Below, piece by piece: positions 61,986-64,000 of a DNA stretch of 64,000 nucleotides. Where the stretch lies: the NCBI GenBank assembly GCA_020637295.1, contig JACJWF010000001.1, positions 496,001 through 560,000 on the forward strand. Reading direction: 5' to 3'. Origin of the DNA: Acidimicrobiaceae bacterium (GTDB lineage Bacteria; Actinomycetota; Acidimicrobiia; Acidimicrobiales; Ilumatobacteraceae). Each line of letters begins with the position of its first letter. The stretch's first letter is position 1. Below the pieces are notes generated by a model. That model worked only from the letters and a program-made list of their open reading frames with translations. It was not told where the DNA came from and did no database searches. The position numbers and the translations under genes were made by a program.

Positions 61986-62648
61986 ATGAATGTCGTCATC
62001 GCCGGGGGTGGCAGCGTCGGCCGGTTCATCGCCGAGCAACTCAGCACGTCGGGTCATGTGGTCACGGTGCTGGACAGCGATGCGGACGTGGTGGGCCGCC
62101 ACCGCGACTCGATGGAGGGCGTGCGGTGGATGAAGGGCGACGCCTGTGACCTGGAGACGCTGAAGGCCGCCGGGTTGGAACGTGCTGATGTCATGGCCTC
62201 CGTCACCGGCGACGACGAGGACAACCTGGTCGTGTCGCTGCTGGCCAAGCAGGAGTTCGCCGTGCCCCGCGTGGTTGCCCGGGTGAACAACCCGAAGAAC
62301 GAGTGGATGTTCAACGAGACCTGGGGTGTGGACGTGTCGGTCAGCACCCCGCACCTCATCACCGGCCTGGTGCAGGAGGCCGTCACCGTCGGTTCGTTCG
62401 TACGTCTGTTGGCGTTCGAGGGCGGCAAGGCCAAGCTGTGCGAGGTCACGTTGGCCGAGGGCGGCCCGGCGACGGACCGCGAGATCGTGGAACTGGGCTT
62501 CCCCCGCGACGCCACCGTCGTGGCCATCCTCCGCGAAGAGCGCGTGGTGGTGCCGCGGGGCGACACCATTCTGCGCGCCGGCGACGAGGTGCTGGTGCTG
62601 GTCACCTCGGACAGCGAGGACGGCGTTCGCTCGATCCTCGTCGGCTGA
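61986..62648 (+). CDS. trkA: TrkA-type potassium channel regulator (RCK domain)
   Basis: A 220-aa protein with NVVIAGGGSVGRFIAEQLS, VTGDDEDNLVVSLLAKQEF and the C-terminal RCK_C domain. It forms a tandem with the previous gene. A membrane pore (TrkH) is not in view; KimA across the promoter may be the partner system. Confidence 0.93.
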   Translation: MNVVIAGGGSVGRFIAEQLSTSGHVVTVLDSDADVVGRHRDSMEGVRWMKGDACDLETLKAAGLERADVMASVTGDDEDNLVVSLLAKQEFAVPRVVARVNNPKNEWMFNETWGVDVSVSTPHLITGLVQEAVTVGSFVRLLAFEGGKAKLCEVTLAEGGPATDREIVELGFPRDATVVAILREERVVVPRGDTILRAGDEVLVLVTSDSEDGVRSILVG

Positions 62649-62683
62649 ACCAGCGCCGCCGGCGCCACGGCGGTCGGCCGACG

Positions 62684-63040
62684 TCAGCGGGGGAGGAGCG
62701 TGTAGGCGGGGTTCAGCATCACCAGGCGGCCGCGCTCGGCACGGGCGACGCCTTCGATGGTGAGTGCCCGGTGCAGTTCCATCCCGGCGACGTGACGGCG
62801 CCCGGTGAACACCGCAACGGCCTGCCCGGTGCCATCGGAGATGGTGATCTCGAATGAGGGCACCCCCGAGCGGGGGGCGAGGCGACTGCGGGTGATCTCA
62901 CCGGCAACCGTGGCGTGCACCCGGGGCTGGAGGTCGGCGAGGCGGGTGACATGCAGCGCCGCGAAGCGGCTCTGCATGCGCTCGTCGTCCAGTTCGTCGA
63001 CCGTCGCCCGCAGGCGGCGGGTCAGGTCCTTCAGGCCCAC
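62684..63040 (-). CDS. OB-fold nucleic-acid-binding protein
   Basis: A 118-aa protein. VHATVAGEITRSRL, SFEITISDGTGQAVAVFTGRR and ALTIEGVARAERGRLVMLNPAYTLL follow an OB-fold strand pattern as in actinobacterial small OB proteins. GTG 63040 lies 22 nt after the stop of the selenoprotein gene. Confidence 0.78.
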   Translation of the reverse strand: MGLKDLTRRLRATVDELDDERMQSRFAALHVTRLADLQPRVHATVAGEITRSRLAPRSGVPSFEITISDGTGQAVAVFTGRRHVAGMELHRALTIEGVARAERGRLVMLNPAYTLLPR

Positions 63041-63062
63041 GCCGGCCAGCGTAGCGGTGGCG

Positions 63063-63644
63063 TCAGCCGGCCACCTTGCCGAGCAGACTGTCCAGCAGGT
63101 CGGCATCCACGGCACCGAGGATCTGCTGCACCGAACCGTCGGGGGCAATGATCACCAGGGCCGGCTGGCCCGGCACGTCGAAGCGGGCGAAGACCTCACC
63201 GGGGTCGTCGCTGACCTGCGGGAAGGTCAGGCCGTGGCGGTCGATGAAGCCCTGGAAGGCGGGGTCGTCACCGAACCAGGCGACCCCCACGAACTGCACC
63301 TTGCCGGCCCACCGCTGCGTTGCCTCCTCGACCGAGGGGGCTTCATGGTTGCAGATGCTTCAAGTGGGCGCCCAGAACCACAGCGCCACCGTGGTGCCGG
63401 CGTAGGCCGCCATGTCCAGCGTGCCGCCGCCCACCAGCGGGGCGCTGAACTGCAACGCGTCGGGCACCGACACCGGCGTGCCGTCGGTGGCCCCCGGGGC
63501 GGGCGACGTGGCGGGCGCCGCGGAGCCCGCCACCGTGGCCGTGGTGGGGGCGGTGGGTGAGGTGCCCGCCGAGGGTTCGGCACCGCCGTCGGCGCAGCCC
63601 ACCAGCAGGGTGAGCGCGGCGGCAAGCGTGAGGGCACGGCGCAT
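63063..63644 (-). CDS. Thioredoxin-like (TlpA/DsbE-type) lipoprotein with a UxxC selenocysteine motif (UGA at 63360-63362)
   Basis: Read from ATG 63644 to 63063 with one in-frame UGA, this gives 193 aa: signal peptide, lipobox LLVGC (Cys17), a Thr/Ala/Pro linker, then VALWFWAPT-U-SIC-NHEAPSVEEA with Sec95 and Cys98. Mycobacterial MPT53/DsbE has CPFC at the same place (FWTPWCPFCNAEAPS, from memory). The C-terminal thioredoxin half (FVGVAWFGDDPAFQGFI..., DVPGQPALVIIAPDG with the cis-Pro) follows in the same frame. A SECIS-like hairpin starts 18 nt after the UGA. It would be an extracytoplasmic selenol oxidoreductase. Confidence 0.87.
63322..63341 (-). promoter_or_regulatory. SECIS-like hairpin of the UxxC selenoprotein
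   Basis: On the minus strand, GCCCCCTC pairs with GAGGAGGC around the loop GGTC (63330-63333), 7 bp with one mismatch. The loop begins 26 nt after the UGA. GGUC is the same core as the SelB-binding loop of the E. coli fdhF element (AGGUCU). Paired by eye only. Confidence 0.7.
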
Positions 63645-63678
63645 GGCCCGAGCCTAACGCCCGTAGCCTTGGGGCGGC

Positions 63679-64000
63679 ATGCGCACCCGCACCCTGCTCC
63701 TCCTCGCCATCGGCTGCGGCCTGGCCATCCTGGTGGCCGGCACCGTGCAGTTGCTGCGCATCGCCGGGCAGGACGAAACCACCGCGCTGGGCGTGGGCGA
63801 CCGCGGTTCGGCGGGCGAGGCCACGGTCACCGTGGCCGGATTCGCCGAGGCCGACGGCTACGCCGTGGTCACCGTGGAACTGGGCGGCGTGGACGACCCG
63901 GCCGGCCTGGACAGCTTCCGCCTGCAGGCGCCGAACACGCTGGTGGAACCGGTGCCCGCGGAATCCTCATGCGACGGCATCACCGTCACGCCCACCACCT
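63679..64000 (+). CDS. Membrane-anchored or secreted protein, 3' truncated
   Basis: It begins MRTRTLLLLAIGCGLAILVAGTVQLLRI, a signal anchor, then a hydrophilic part with EATVTVAGFAEADGYAVVTVELGG. It runs off the right edge after 107 codons without a stop. No family recognised. It is divergent from the selenoprotein gene, 34 nt away. Confidence 0.75.
   Translation, partial: MRTRTLLLLAIGCGLAILVAGTVQLLRIAGQDETTALGVGDRGSAGEATVTVAGFAEADGYAVVTVELGGVDDPAGLDSFRLQAPNTLVEPVPAESSCDGITVTPTT

Overview
The window is dense, high-GC bacterial DNA, with genes on both strands and mostly short gaps. It looks like an actinobacterium, probably an acidimicrobiian. This rests on mycothiol-type enzymes, a SUF iron-sulfur cluster system, a homodimeric AceE pyruvate dehydrogenase, frequent GTG starts, many apparently leaderless transcripts (TAnnnT 6-7 nt before the start codon) and Acidimicrobiia-like secreted proteins with repeated PTR..DTR domains. 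The class assignment is inference. I see no rRNA, tRNA, CRISPR array or prophage.

Layout. 1-5.3 kb: the end of cysNC (sulfate activation), an AbrB/PIN toxin-antitoxin pair, and a three-gene DUF2889/AhpD-like operon whose last gene reads through an in-frame UGA as a selenoprotein. 4.4-7.8 kb: sufC-sufS-sufU plus a nucleoside hydrolase. 7.9-16.9 kb: a PLP decarboxylase, a lipoprotein, a desaturase, an MBL hydrolase, an amidase, a four-gene ferritin-like/ferredoxin cluster, and trhA. 17-22 kb: a lipoprotein, two more toxin-antitoxin pairs, an acyl-CoA dehydrogenase, and a small gene pair of lower GC. 22-27 kb: mycothiol-type enzymes, a YfhO-like membrane protein and an alpha/beta-hydrolase-like protein. 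27-52 kb: a cell-surface polysaccharide region (galE, ugd, a UDP-xylose-synthase-like SDR, glycosyltransferases, a Wzm/Wzt-type ABC exporter, methyltransferases, WbsX, a sulfotransferase-like protein, an OafA-type acyltransferase and three secreted PTR..DTR proteins), interrupted by aceE and followed by rnhA. 52-54.4 kb: an AbiEi/DUF559-like gene bracketed by inverted palindromic repeats, then an SDR. 54.4-59.3 kb: a CmtR-like metal sensor with a His-rich transporter, argJ with a MarR regulator, YceI, a VOC protein and a TIGR01777 epimerase. 59.4-64 kb: a KimA-like potassium transporter divergent from two TrkA proteins, an OB-fold protein, a second selenoprotein (a thioredoxin-like lipoprotein) and a truncated membrane protein.

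Main discovery. Two unrelated redox genes, 60 kb apart, each carry one UGA exactly where the family has a redox cysteine (CxxU at 2981-2983 and UxxC at 63360-63362). In each the conserved downstream half continues in the same frame, and a SECIS-like hairpin lies at the right distance after the UGA. Automatic gene calling would break both into fragments. Together they predict that this organism has selenocysteine machinery (selA/B/C/D), which is not in this window.

The window also holds three families of dispersed structured repeats. These are a 28-30 bp perfect palindrome with a satellite half-site (3 copies, two of them flanking one gene in inverted orientation), a roughly 77-nt CAGCCCCAGAA element found between convergent genes (3 copies), and a tandem imperfect palindrome between the MBL-hydrolase and amidase genes.
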